Origin: Chara braunii
Lineage: Eukaryota > Streptophyta > Charophyceae > Charales > Characeae
DNA: 20,837 nt
Reading direction: 5' to 3'
Assembly: GCA_003427395.1 (NCBI GenBank)
Contig: BFEA01001068.1
Location: 203,662 to 224,498 of the forward strand
Shown here: positions 9,774-19,085 of the stretch, one piece after another
How the letters are laid out: the number at the start of each line of letters is the position of its first letter
How positions within the stretch are numbered: position 1 is the stretch's first letter
Notes under the pieces: model-generated
Seen by the model: only the letters and a program-made list of their open reading frames with translations
What the model was told of the DNA's origin: nothing
The model's database searches: none
Made by a program: the position numbers and the translations under genes

Positions 9774-10034
9774 CAACGGCCACAGGCCGGTTGTGCTCTG
9801 CTGTACAGCAGAGCGCCGAGTCTGCGTGGACAAATGGAAGTCCTGTGGCGCACCCCTTTTGCTGAGGGCTACGCAACAGGAGCCTGTCCACCCCGAGAGA
9901 CAACCCAGGTACCAGAGCAGGAAACTGGTACTATGTAGAGACTCGGTTCACAGGAGGGCCGGGACACGGTGCCCTCCAACATAATACCAAACCCCCACCC
10001 AGCGTCCCCGCTGGGTCGAAACGAGAAATTTCGA
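9774..10034. other. Cluster of six strong stem-loops
   Basis: Successive short inverted repeats: CAACGGCC with GGCCGGTTG (9774-9793, one bulged G); a perfect 20-bp palindrome at 9795-9814 centred on CTGTACAG; GTACCAG/CTGGTAC (9909-9931); GGAGGGC/GCCCTCC (9953-9977); CCCAGCG/CGCTGGG with a 4-nt loop (9998-10015); and TCGAAA/TTTCGA (10016-10034). The density suggests a structured RNA leader or packaging-type signal. It precedes the CT-rich stretch and the plus-strand ORF at 10460, and lies outside the long repeat. Confidence 0.6.
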
Positions 10035-10139
10035 TATAACATAGTGCCACCTAATATTGCTCTCGCTCATTTCCATTGCGACTTGAGGCAATTTCCGCGC
10101 TACCTTTTTGTGCCAGCAGATTTTTCACCTTCCTCGTAG

Positions 10140-10459
10140 CGCTCGTACTTTTCTAAGCACTTCTTCCTTCTTTGCGCTCACCCTCCTTCTCTGCGTTTGT
10201 CTTCTCTCCAAGTGTTCGTCCCCACTCTCCGCACTAGCCATCTCTCATTGCGCTAGGTCTCTTTCTCCGCGCTAACCTTTTCTCTTAGCGTTTGCTTTCT
10301 CTTTTGGTGCTAACTTTCTTTTCTCAGCCCTAATTCTTCTTCTTCTTTTTGCAATTTCTTTGCTCTTAGAGTGCATCCTACTCACTCTTTTTGACCATAA
10401 CCTTTAGCACTACTTCTCTGTTTCCAATCCCTATCTTAATTGTTCTCTCACCTTTCGTT
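10140..10459 (+). promoter_or_regulatory. CT-rich leader with degenerate ~22-bp units
   Basis: A long pyrimidine-rich run with recurring GCGCTAAC-like words (TTGCGCTAGG, CCGCGCTAACC, TTAGCGTTTGC, TGGTGCTAAC) about 20-25 bp apart, separated by CTTTCTC blocks. CT-rich blocks just upstream of the start codon are typical of fungal promoters and leaders, which fits the ATG at 10460. The regular spacing also makes it a degenerate tandem repeat. Confidence 0.5.
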
Positions 10460-10930
10460 ATGCCTGAAGTGCGTCGCGGACAGGGTAGAGGAAGGGGAGG
10501 AAGAGGAGGGAAAGCAAAAGAAGAACCACCAGCTAGGGCACGGCGGGATTATAGCTCAGAGGAGGAGGAAGATGAGGAGCCACGAGGCTATGGCCATTTA
10601 AGGCCACACCCTCGCTACCCGTTAGGAGGGTGGTACGAGAGAACTCCATCACCAGACAGGATGGAGTTCCTTCGCAAGAGATTCGACGCGCGATACGGTA
10701 TTCCTAGCGCCTCTTCCCCTCCTTATATCCGCAGAACTCCTTCCACTCCTGCCGTAAACAAGGCGATAGTGCCTGTTCCGCCCCCTTCTGTTCCATGTAC
10801 TGTCTCATCACCCCATCATCCCACTCACTGTGTTCTTTTCAACATCTTATTTCTCCTCTTTCTCTTCCAACTCGAGCTCATGGCTGTCTTTTACGTCTTA
10901 TATAAGTGTGACTTCTTTTCAGCTTTCTGA
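10460..10930 (+). CDS. Arg/Gly-rich, acidic hypothetical protein
   Basis: The ATG at 10460 is the first in-frame ATG after the CT-rich leader and gives about 156 codons. The protein opens with an RGG-like basic segment (residues ~4-20, RRGQGRGRGGRGG), then an acidic run (SSEEEEDEEPRG, ~34-46), then a Pro/Tyr/Arg-rich part with GWYERTPSPDRMEFLRKRFD. The last ~45 residues turn hydrophobic and unlike the rest, and TTCTTTTCAG at 10912-10921 is a good 3' splice site, so the real protein may leave this frame through an intron starting near 10753 or 10794. RGG plus acidic regions suggest nucleic-acid binding, as in retroelement Gag proteins or small RNA-binding proteins. I recognise no family. Confidence 0.45.
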   Translation: MPEVRRGQGRGRGGRGGKAKEEPPARARRDYSSEEEEDEEPRGYGHLRPHPRYPLGGWYERTPSPDRMEFLRKRFDARYGIPSASSPPYIRRTPSTPAVNKAIVPVPPPSVPCTVSSPHHPTHCVLFNILFLLFLFQLELMAVFYVLYKCDFFSAF

Positions 10931-11204
10931 GTCTAATTTCAGCCCATAAATTTTTCTCAGTTCATAGTCCAGCTCATAGCGTCCCATGCCTGAGAGTTTG
11001 GCTTCCTTAAGGCCAGGGATGCAGGTTCCACGTGAACCAGGCCGCTTGTCGGCCAACAAATAAAATTTTATAAAGGATTTTGCCTGAATGCTTGACTTGT
11101 TCAACTGTTGGCTCTTCACATGGAGGCTACCTCAGCCCTTGATCAGGCATTTACTCCAAGGATGACCCCAGTAACGAGGGTACTCACTCTGTCTGCTATG
11201 GCTG
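10931..11204. other. No clear feature; possible downstream exon remnant
   Basis: If the splice acceptor at 10921 is used, the following frame soon meets stops. A reading such as MPESLASLRPGMQVPREPG is open near 10987, but nothing confirms it. Confidence 0.3.
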
Positions 11205-11400
11205 GGAGTAGGGTATACCAAACCCTCTTTTCCGTTCTCTGGTCTGAGANACATCTTCTNAGCTCCTCACNTGATGGAGATACCAANCCCTTGTTTTCTT
11301 TCTATGGCCTGANTGAGGCGTCTCCTCAACTTCTTAGACATAAGGGAGGGGATANCAGACCCTTTTCATTTTCCTGGTNTGGGAACTTCAGACAAGTATC
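11205..11400. repeat. Degenerate tandem repeat, ~65-74 bp units
   Basis: Three diverged units can be matched: GGTATACCAAACCCTC near 11212, GAGATACCAANCCCTT near 11277 and GGATANCAGACCCTTT near 11351. Each is followed by TTTC and a TGGYCTGA-like word. Seven N positions fall within it. Confidence 0.55.
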
Positions 11401-11477
11401 TATATACCTGCAAAACCAGCAAGTCCCATAGACAACAACCATGCCCCAGCAAGCAGACCCTCTGACAACCAGCAGTT

Positions 11478-11552
11478 AAATATAAATAAATTAAAATAAA
11501 ACCCATAAATAAAATAATAAATAATAAATAATAATTAAAACATAACAACTCT
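11478..11552. repeat. AT-rich simple-sequence stretch
   Basis: An A/T-only style run built from ATAAATAA and AATAATAAAT words, separating two GC-richer tandem arrays. Confidence 0.7.
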
Positions 11553-11587
11553 TCGTACCCAGGAATCCCAGGATTTATTGATTGTCT

Positions 11588-11780
11588 TGGTTTCGGCCCA
11601 CCACTGGCCAGGAATGCCAGACGTCCCGTCAGTCAGACATACCTCATTCGGCCCGCCTCAGGCCAGGACTAGTCAGACCATCTGTCTTGACAGCCTCTTT
11701 GACCTGCCTCCAGGTCAGGACCAATCATACCCACTACTCGAGTATGGCAGCCCTTTGGCACTCTCGCCAGGACACCCAGA
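11588..11780. repeat. Degenerate tandem repeat, ~50-55 bp units
   Basis: Units share CGGCCCRCCTCAGGCCAGGA followed by a CAGAC word. Cores begin near 11594, 11649 and 11699, with a weaker GCCAGGACACCCAGAC at about 11767. The long plus frame over this area reflects the repeat. Confidence 0.6.
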
Positions 11781-11839
11781 CTATAGCGGGCCTGGTCACC
11801 CTATCAAAGTAGACGTCCCCGTCAGTCGGACTGTCCCGA

Positions 11840-12160
11840 ATCCGAATTTGACCTCTGCGGTCAGGGACCGGCTCACCTACCAGCTTTTGGCTAAGGGCGC
11901 TGGCTACCCCGCCCAGATTTTTTGAACGTGGGACCCGTTCTAACCACAGTTCCAGGCTCTGGCTAACCTCACTGGATTCCATCCTCTGACTGCGGTAGGG
12001 TTCCAGCTGACCCCTTTCAGCCTCATAGGCCAGACTCCCGGCGTCTTAGCCTCAGCTTACTACGGAATTCGACACTCGCGTCNGGGACCTGCTGACCCCA
12101 CCAGATTNNAACCTACTGCGGTAAGGCTCTGGCTGGCCCCGACAATCAACGTATCCTTAG
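11840..12160. repeat. Degenerate tandem repeat, ~42-46 bp units
   Basis: A recurring core of the form CTCTGCGGTNAGGG, then a CTGGCTGACCCC-like word, is found near 11846, 11936, 11982, 12066 and 12108. The spacings are close to one or two units of 42-46 bp. Three N positions are present. Confidence 0.55.
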
Positions 12161-12480
12161 GCTAGAGAAGAGAACCCCAGGCACAGACAACCATGCAAGT
12201 GTATCAAAACCCACAAGCAGACTGCCCATGCCCCATAGCAGAACAAACATCTCTCAAGAGACGTTCCGTCAGTCTCAAGAGGCACTGAACAATAACATGC
12301 TAGCCAACACTAAGAGTTTGCAAGAGACCTCCCTTCAATGACAAGCAAAAACTAAGTGCTAGCCCCAGAGAGGTCCCTTACCTCAACTGGGATTTCTCTT
12401 TTCCAAGAGACGTCCCATCTGTCTCAAGAAAAAACTGAAACTCTGATCTCAAAGAGGTCCCTTCCCTCATCTGAGTGAGG
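12161..12480. repeat. Degenerate tandem repeat with CAAGAGACGTCCC core
   Basis: From about 12250, cores CAAGAGACGTTCCGTC, CAAGAGACCTCCCTTC, CAGAGAGGTCCCTTACCTC, CAAGAGACGTCCCATC and AAAGAGGTCCCTTCCCTC begin near 12255, 12320, 12366, 12413 and 12447. The average spacing is about 46 bp. The first ~90 bases (12161-12250) show nothing clear. Confidence 0.6.
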
Positions 12481-12490
12481 ACGGACCCTT

Positions 12491-12665
12491 AGCCAAGAAG
12501 CACGAAGCCCCTCTACTGACCACCCTCAGTCAAGTAAAGNTGAACCTCTTTATGTCTGCCTTCGTCTGAATCTCTAGGATGGACGACTTAGTCAGAGACA
12601 CGAAGTCCTTCAGCTGATAACTTTCATTANGACAGAACNGAACTTCTTTATGCCCGTCATGCTTT
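12491..12665. repeat. Two-unit ~99-bp tandem repeat
   Basis: AGCCAAGAAGCACGAAG at 12491 matches AGTCAGAGACACGAAG at 12590. The downstream GAACCTCTTTATGTCTGCC matches GAACTTCTTTATGCCCGTC at the same offset. Confidence 0.6.
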
Positions 12666-12879
12666 CTTTTTGTGATAAGAATAATACTGCTCATATCATT
12701 TGATGTGCCANAGCCATGANTTTCTCAGATCTTGACACTGTGTCAATGCTCCCANAANTGTACTCACAGTNACTCCCCACTCTCAGGACTTGACACTCAT
12801 GGAACGACTGCAGCACTGCATCAAAGATATAGTCTCATTAACTTAGTTGCTTGCTCAAATAGATAATGAAATAACTTGC

Positions 12880-13035
12880 TGGAAACTGAAATATTGAAAC
12901 TGAATTGATGAGACAGCAGAACTGAATCTGAAATACTGAAACTGAAATGCTGAAACTGAAATGCTGAAACTGAAATGCTGAAACTAAAATGCTGAAACTG
13001 AAATGTTGAAACTGAAATGTTGAAACTGAAATGCT
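12880..13035. repeat. 14-bp minisatellite, consensus TGCTGAAACTGAAA
   Basis: About ten copies with 14-bp period, several exact in succession at about 12935-13000. It differs from the array at 3034-3275 essentially by where one A falls. It lies about 100 bp beyond the end of the integrase reading frame, on that strand's downstream side. Confidence 0.92.
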
Positions 13036-13133
13036 CAAAAGACGATGCAAGGATGATCATTGTCTGCTGATAACTGAGCCTCACTGTCTCAGTCTCTTAC
13101 TGTACTCTTTCTCAGTCCTCTATGACCGTTCTC

Positions 13134-15053
13134 TTACTTGGATGGTTGACTTCTCTTCCCTCTCTTCGGAGTCACTGTAGGGATAAAGTCTGGGTCACTT
13201 AAAATGAACTTAAAAAGTCTTGACCCTGACACCATGTCGTGAATTCTGGACCCGTCCATTTCTAAGATCTCATAAACCTTGCCTTCTGCCTCTCCGGTCA
13301 TTCTGTAAGGACCAAACCATATAGGCTCCAATCTTTTAGTTCATTGTGTCTCAAGAGAACTGTCAATCAGAAGAACAACATCTCCAATCTTCAATTTCTC
13401 TTTTCTTATATACCTTTTCTTGTTCCATCTTTCTTGATCTGATAGTCTGCTGGATGTCATTCTCTCTGCTGCATCCATTACTGCCTGATCAACTTCTGCT
13501 ATTTGCCTCATCCGGATCTGAAGGAGTTCAAAAATAGAATAATCTTTGTCGCTTTCTTGACTTGACCATATCTTGATAATACTCTCAATTGGTAGTGTAG
13601 CATAACGGTCATACCACAGTGTAAAAGGTGCATAACCAGTTGTTCTCTTGACTGTTATATTATCAGCATATACGGAAGCTCGTAACACCTTCGGCCAGTT
13701 ACTGAGTTTCCCTTCACACCACTTGGCCAATGAATCTTTCAGAGTTCTGTGACCTCTTTCAACAGGTGCATTCGCTTGAGGATGGTAAGTAATCACATAC
13801 CGAATTCTGACACCCAATCTGAGTGTAACTCTTCAAACAACCTCATTTTTGAACTCTGATCCTCTGTCTCAGACAAATTCTCTGATAAATGGATACCTGA
13901 GATAGACTTCCTCTATCCAATCAGCCACTTGCTCGACTGTCTTCCTTTTCAGAGTTTTTGCCTCAACGTATCCAGAAAAATTCTCTCTCGTAAGTATGTA
14001 TCTCGTCCCACGTTTGCCTGGAGGCATAGTGATGAGATCCAGATGAACTCTACTACCTAGCTGTACCAGGATTGTAGGGAATAAGGGCTAAATCATCCTT
14101 GTGGTAGACATCTTCTGACATAAGACACATGATTTACAATATCTGAAAATCATGTCTCTCGTGCCAAGCCAGAAGTAGAGTTTGACAGTCTTGGAGTAGG
14201 AAGCCTCAGCAACCCTGTGGTCACCAGCGACCCCTTCATGCAGGGCAGGAATTATCTCTAACTGCCTCTCTTTACCACAGACCACTCTTAGTGGAGGTAG
14301 ACCTCCCTTACCATCCATAAAGAGATGTCCTCTTTTTAGCCTGAATTTCTTCCTTGAATCTTGACAATAATATTCTTTTAGTCGCTCCCTTTCCATCTTC
14401 CTGCCAATCTCTTAATAATTTTCATCATATTCTTCAAAGAAGAAAAATATCTCTTCTTCCTTCTTTTCACTCTCTTCTTCTTCCTTTGAACCTGAACTTT
14501 CCCCAATCTCATGAGCAGCCACTGCTGCAGCATTGACTTTAGCATACCAATTGTTCGGCTCATCTTCTTCCTCTTTCCCAAGAATCGATTCATAAACGTA
14601 TGCACTTCGGATTTTTCCCCAACTGTCTCTCTCTTCAGGCCACGGACTCCACTTGTAGGAGCATGGTGCCTCATAATCCTCATCATCTTTTTCATTAAGA
14701 AAATTATCAACATAGGCGGATTCTTCAATTGTTCGATTCATGTCTTCTTCTTCTTCTCGCCACTCAATCCGGCTTAAGCCATCCGCTCTGTTTGTCTAAG
14801 TGGGAATTTTTCCAATTTAAAATCATATGTCAAAATGAAGGCGATCCATCTGCTAACTGTTGGATCTACTTGTTGGTGTTTTTTAATGGCACCAATCACA
14901 GCAGATGCATCAGTCCTCAGGATGAATCTCCTTCCGTAAACGTAGTGCCTGAAACACCTGAGGCTATGGATGATTGACAGTAGCTCTTTCCAAAATTGGG
15001 TGTAGCCTCATTCAGTAGAATTGCGGGTTCTGCATTCAAATCTTAGAGGCCTC
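13134..15053 (-). pseudogene. pol: Ty3/Gypsy pol remnant: RNase H, integrase (RT missing)
   Basis: The reading enters in the RT/RNase H connection at about 15053 (RPLRFECRTRNSTE) and runs through RNase H (FRHYVYGRRFILRTDAS, with the conserved Asp; VDPTVSRWIAFILTYDF) to about 14790. A frameshift leads to NRADGLSRIEW and an acidic tether. The integrase follows in one frame: zinc finger with LHEGVAGDH and CVLC near 14240-14110, catalytic Asp in VHLDLI (~14030), Asp in DRGSEF (~13866) and Glu in VERGHR (~13760). Exactly 35 codons separate the last two. The GPY/F motif (WFGPYR) is near 13310 and the frame ends at 13134. In-frame stops lie at 14412, 14088, 13869, 13833 and 13341, with one more in RNase H. 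Integrase would insert the element's cDNA. This copy is dead. Confidence 0.9.
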
Positions 15054-15061
15054 TCTCTCCC

Positions 15062-15095
15062 ACTTTCATCTTTCTGAATAATCAACTTTCATCTT
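15062..15095. repeat. 11-bp direct repeats at the missing protease/RT junction
   Basis: AAGATGAAAGT (minus strand) occurs at 15085-15095 and again at 15062-15072, 23 bp apart. They lie exactly where the gag-type frame ends and the RNase H reading begins. This looks like the scar of the deletion. Confidence 0.6.
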
Positions 15096-16293
15096 CTTCT
15101 TCTCAATTAATATTTTCAACTCTTCTCTCAGTTTGGGTGCTAGCGTCATTGCTTCCTTGAAAGACAGTGTCACTTCCGTTTCTTCCAGCATCTCAACAAT
15201 TACATCAGAAATCACAGTCCCATCATCAAAATCACTCTTGAGAATAAATTGTATCTTTCTCCCTTGTTCATTCTTTTCCTGTGAACATTCCGGCTCAGGG
15301 TCATCAAGGATGTTAATAAGTGACTCCTCAGCCTTCTTTCTTTTTTTTTCTTCTATCATTTGAGGTGTCATACGGGTTTGATGGTTTCTCACTTCACCAA
15401 CTCTGACACTGGGTTCCATGATAAGTTCTGGGGCTAGATCACCATGGAATGGCATCATATTAGCCAGGAGATGAGTCATTTCATTGGGAGAGGACTCTAC
15501 TAATTCAGAAAGATTCTGAGAAGTAGGATTCTCTCCCAGTGGAGACTCACTTGTAGATACCTTACTAGGCTCACACTTTGTAAGTGTTAAGGACTGCAGA
15601 GGCAGCTCAATCGTGGTATAAGGGTCACTTGCCCTTTGTACTAGCTCATTAGGCAAGTCTCCAATGAGGAAATGAATATTCACATTGACCTTTCTCTTCT
15701 TCTTAATCTTCATCTTTTCATCATGTTTAAGAGCAAGAAGCCTCATACCTCCCGGATGTCTGGGGTCCAACTTATTCCATGAGCTATCACAGACATGGCT
15801 CATTACATCTTTCTTTGCCACCCCACTCCTTACATCCTCCTCAAGAGGCTTGTAATAGGTGGTAGTGTGACCTCCTTCACCACAGTAGTAGCAGACAAAA
15901 CTTCTCTTAGGACGCTCATCATATTTTTTTATCTCCCTGCTTCCTCCATCACCACTCTTCCCATTCCTTATGGTTCTCGATGAATCCCCTTTCTTACCAT
16001 GATTTTCGTTGTCATAATCATTGTCGTCATCTTTTTCACTTTCAACTTTTTTCTTTCCCCTCATCCACAGCATGCGTTGCAGGCCTTGCAGACATAAAGT
16101 TAACCATCACCTTTTGAAGAATATTCTCAATAGTCAGATTGCTTCCTCTATTCATTCCATTCTCAGTCTCCCAATCCTTGGCCAAGGTACTGATCTGATC
16201 CAGTGACCATTTCTAATGAGAGACAGTAGGCACAGTTTTTATGATTGCAACCATTTCATCTCATCTGAGAGGATAGTGCTGAGCTTGATTAAG
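15066..16293 (-). pseudogene. gag: Ty3/Gypsy gag remnant with zinc knuckle
   Basis: From 16293 the reading is LNQAQHYPLR, stop, DEMVAIIKTVPTVSH, stop, KWSLDQISTLAKDWE, then a frameshift in an A-rich run near 16060 into a 335-codon frame ending at 15066. That frame holds a zinc knuckle, CYYCGEGGHTTTY (about 15878-15890), in which the fourth ligand is Tyr instead of Cys. A Lys/Glu-rich region follows, ending in EVTLSFKEAMTLAPKLRE, the type of segment found just before the protease. Gag would form the particle and bind the genomic RNA. The N-terminal half is absent: the frame meets the long repeat directly. The next reading downstream is RNase H, so protease and reverse transcriptase are missing. 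Confidence 0.85.
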
Positions 16294-16327
16294 TGCCCTG
16301 TTCGGCCAATCCAAGCCCTACAGGGCA
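16294..16327. repeat. Terminal hairpin of the long repeat, right copy
   Basis: TGCCCTGT at 16294-16301 and ACAGGGCA at 16320-16327, identical stems to the left copy. Confidence 0.75.
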
Positions 16328-17461
16328 TCATCAGTTCAACCATTCATATACTGCCCCAAAACAGAGGTCAGATACGGCCAGCGTTCTAATTCAATGAGCT
16401 GGTAAGAACGAGTGAGCACGTAAGAGCCAAGGCTCTGAGAGAGTTGCCCTCTTGCTCAGACAAGTGACTAATTTTCAAGTCTAAGAAGTATACAGTTGGT
16501 GATTTATTACAAGGGCAGAGCCAGTCACCGCTAGACCTGCACTCCAGTTACCTTAAATACAGTCCCCAATAGTGGCTCCCGCTCAAGCTTGACGTGATCG
16601 ACTGTTCAATTGCGCAGTGTAGGCAACCTGTTATGAGCTATCACTTCTGTCATAGGCAGATTGAGTGCCACTTAGTAGGGACCAACGTAATAAAAAAAAA
16701 AGAAAACGATATGCCTATTTCTGTGTGCTCTGGATCTTAGCATTCATTGATGCAGCCAGGCACGATTCTCACTCGGATGGCACTCGGCGTCACTAACTGA
16801 TTTCCAGATAAAATTTGTCAACTTTTACATAAACGTGCGCTTTTATCAATGGTCAAAGAGAATGCTTTTCCCCCACTCGAAGTCTGTTATCGTGCCTTGT
16901 CAGCACAAAGCACGAGTGAGCTTAGTTGTACTGACTTATGATTTTCTCATACTTCCTAATGAACACTTTACCCAAATCATATTTCCAATCCCCTAGGATG
17001 AAACTGCCTACTCCCTGCGACTACTTACTCTCAGTCACCACCAGGGTGGGAAAATGTATTGACTCGTGATACCCTTCCCGATTATAGCAGTTCATGGACA
17101 TTTTCTGGTAGCCCACTCATTCCCATCGAAACGCGTGGTTTAAGCCCTCATCTTGCACTTGAAGTTTTAAGCGCTCTAGCTCTGAACGTTTACAAGAATA
17201 GAATTTGGTTGAGACTTTGAAAGCTGATCGCGAACCGATCGTTAGCATCCCATTCCTTCCATAATTAGTCTCCGTCGAGCAAAAACTTCGCTAAGAGATA
17301 CCCGATTTTTCTCAAGATCGACTTCCTCTTTTTCATTAAAGGACTACAAAAAAAAAAGAATAGGAAAGAGGTGTTCTCGGAGTATCTCCCTTCACCCGCA
17401 CACTCCGCACCTATCGTAAGATAGGAAAAATCCGTTTTGTGTGGTTCTGGTTAGCAGGCTA

Positions 17462-17504
17462 GAGCTTAACGATCGCAGAGCATCAAACCCTCATTGTTAA
17501 GCTC
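17462..17504. other. Stem-loop, right copy
   Basis: GAGCTTAACGAT (17462-17473) faces ATTGTTAAGCTC (17493-17504). The single change from the left copy turns an A-T pair into a G-U pair, so an RNA stem could still form. The outer 9-bp stem is weakened here. Confidence 0.55.
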
Positions 17505-17856
17505 GCCCAACCCAACCTAGCAATAACCCAACCGATTCTTCTCTCAGCGCAAGAGACCTGAGTACCAACAAGAANAGTACTGTAATCATTGAGNCATTCA
17601 CACNACAACATAGAAAGGAGTGGGCATNTAAGAGGGTCACACGANTCNGGTGANNTCAACACACTTGCAACTTAAAACCACCATTAAGGTTCTTCAGGAG
17701 ACGGTGCATTCCTCATAGCGGATCTCGTCAGTCTGAAAGCCTGATAATTGCATATAGTCTACCTCTTTAATCAGCACATAACAACCACTGGTCCGAAACT
17801 GCCCATCACACAAGCTTAGTATTTAAAGTTTTCCGCCTCAAGTTTAAACTCGCACC

Positions 17857-18141
17857 ATGACATCAATACCCAGCGTCAACGCCGCGTCACATCGTGCCAC
17901 GTGCCAGAGAGTCCCGCAGTGCACAATGTCACGCGTTAAGCAGTGCTACGCGTCACACAGTGCCACGTGCCAGAGAGTACCGCAGTGCACAATGTCACAC
18001 GTTATGCATTGCTACGTGTCACACAGTNCCACGTGCCCGTCACCAGTTTCCCGTCACCTCCAAGTGGCGTCCGAACTTATAGTCAGTCAAAGAGGAAAAC
18101 CATACGTCTATTTCACTAAACGCTCCTTTCCCTTCTTTTAG
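17857..18141 (+). CDS. Possible small ORF over the 66-bp repeat
   Basis: An ATG at 17857 opens 94 codons. They cover two 22-residue repeats (SHRATCQRVPQCTMSR...) and then a non-repeat tail shared with the left copy (SELIVSQRGKP.VYFTKRS.PFF). A TATA-like TATTTAAAG lies about 38 bp upstream. The frame contains one N codon. In the left copy the ATG is lost. The Cys-containing repeats are notable, but all three frames are open, so this may be chance. Function unknown. Confidence 0.25.
   Translation: MTSIPSVNAASHRATCQRVPQCTMSRVKQCYASHSATCQRVPQCTMSHVMHCYVSHSXTCPSPVSRHLQVASELIVSQRGKPYVYFTKRSFPFF
17887..18036. repeat. 66-bp tandem repeat, right copy
   Basis: Units begin at 17887, 17953 and about 18019 with the same phase as in the left copy. 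Confidence 0.88.
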
Positions 18142-19085
18142 CACGAAGAACGATAACAGGAGAAATCTTGAACAGAGTTGGCGGTCAGGGTAGCAACTTA
18201 GCTTTCCCAATATTCCTTCACACAGGCTTTTCCCCTCTCCACGCACTTCTCGTCCTAGCAACCCACCAGTTATCCTCACCAGTATCCACAGAGTCACTTA
18301 GCGTGAGGTGCCACCAAGACTTAAGAGAGAAGGTAAGGTCAACTAAATCTTGTAATACAGCCACTTGGCTTCTCAAGGACTCATTAGAACGCGACTCTAC
18401 GACCACGTTTAGTCTCTTTCTCCCTCCTACAACTCTGCAACTTGACCCTCTCTCCTCTTTTAATGTGCAGTTGAGTGCTCTCTCGTCACCGGAGATCAGG
18501 AAACAACCACGGTGAAGACAGGGACCAATGTAAACAATACCGACTTGCCACCATAATTCGAGAAGAAGCGCTTTAGCAAGAAAACACTATTGCGCACAAG
18601 TTGTGGTCCGCATGCGTTACAGAAAGAGTTCCTCTAGTGATCGGTGGTGCTCGTTCAAGAGTTGATACAGTCGACATCACCTGATATACGAGTAAAAGAG
18701 CACGAAGATATCACTTGGCGAATGAGCGAGAGGCGCCCTGAAAACTGGTCGCTCTGGCGAAAGCGTAAGGAAGTACAGAGACGGGTAGCTTGTCGAATGA
18801 GAAAAAGAAGCTCTCAGAGTGTAGTGCGCAAAAAGCGTTGACGCTCTCTTTCTCTGCTTGTCACGATCACATACTGCAATCCTGTTGACGTCAGCATCTC
18901 CAACGCACATACATCGAGCACAACCGCTGCCTTTCCTTTCCGCATTGTCTACGCACTTGGCTATTCTCTCGCGCTCTCTTCTCTCAGAGCACGCCACATG
19001 TAACCCAGGTGCCTGCGCAACCGCCCTTGCTTAGCCTCTCCGCTGCTGGACCTCTTGCCACACGTGTCGATTCCCCTCTCTTGCC

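Noticed and set aside
16262-16293. tRNA primer-binding site next to the right long repeat
   Set aside because: The minus-strand sequence after the repeat does not begin with TGG or match an acceptor stem I can recognise; it reads as gag codons.
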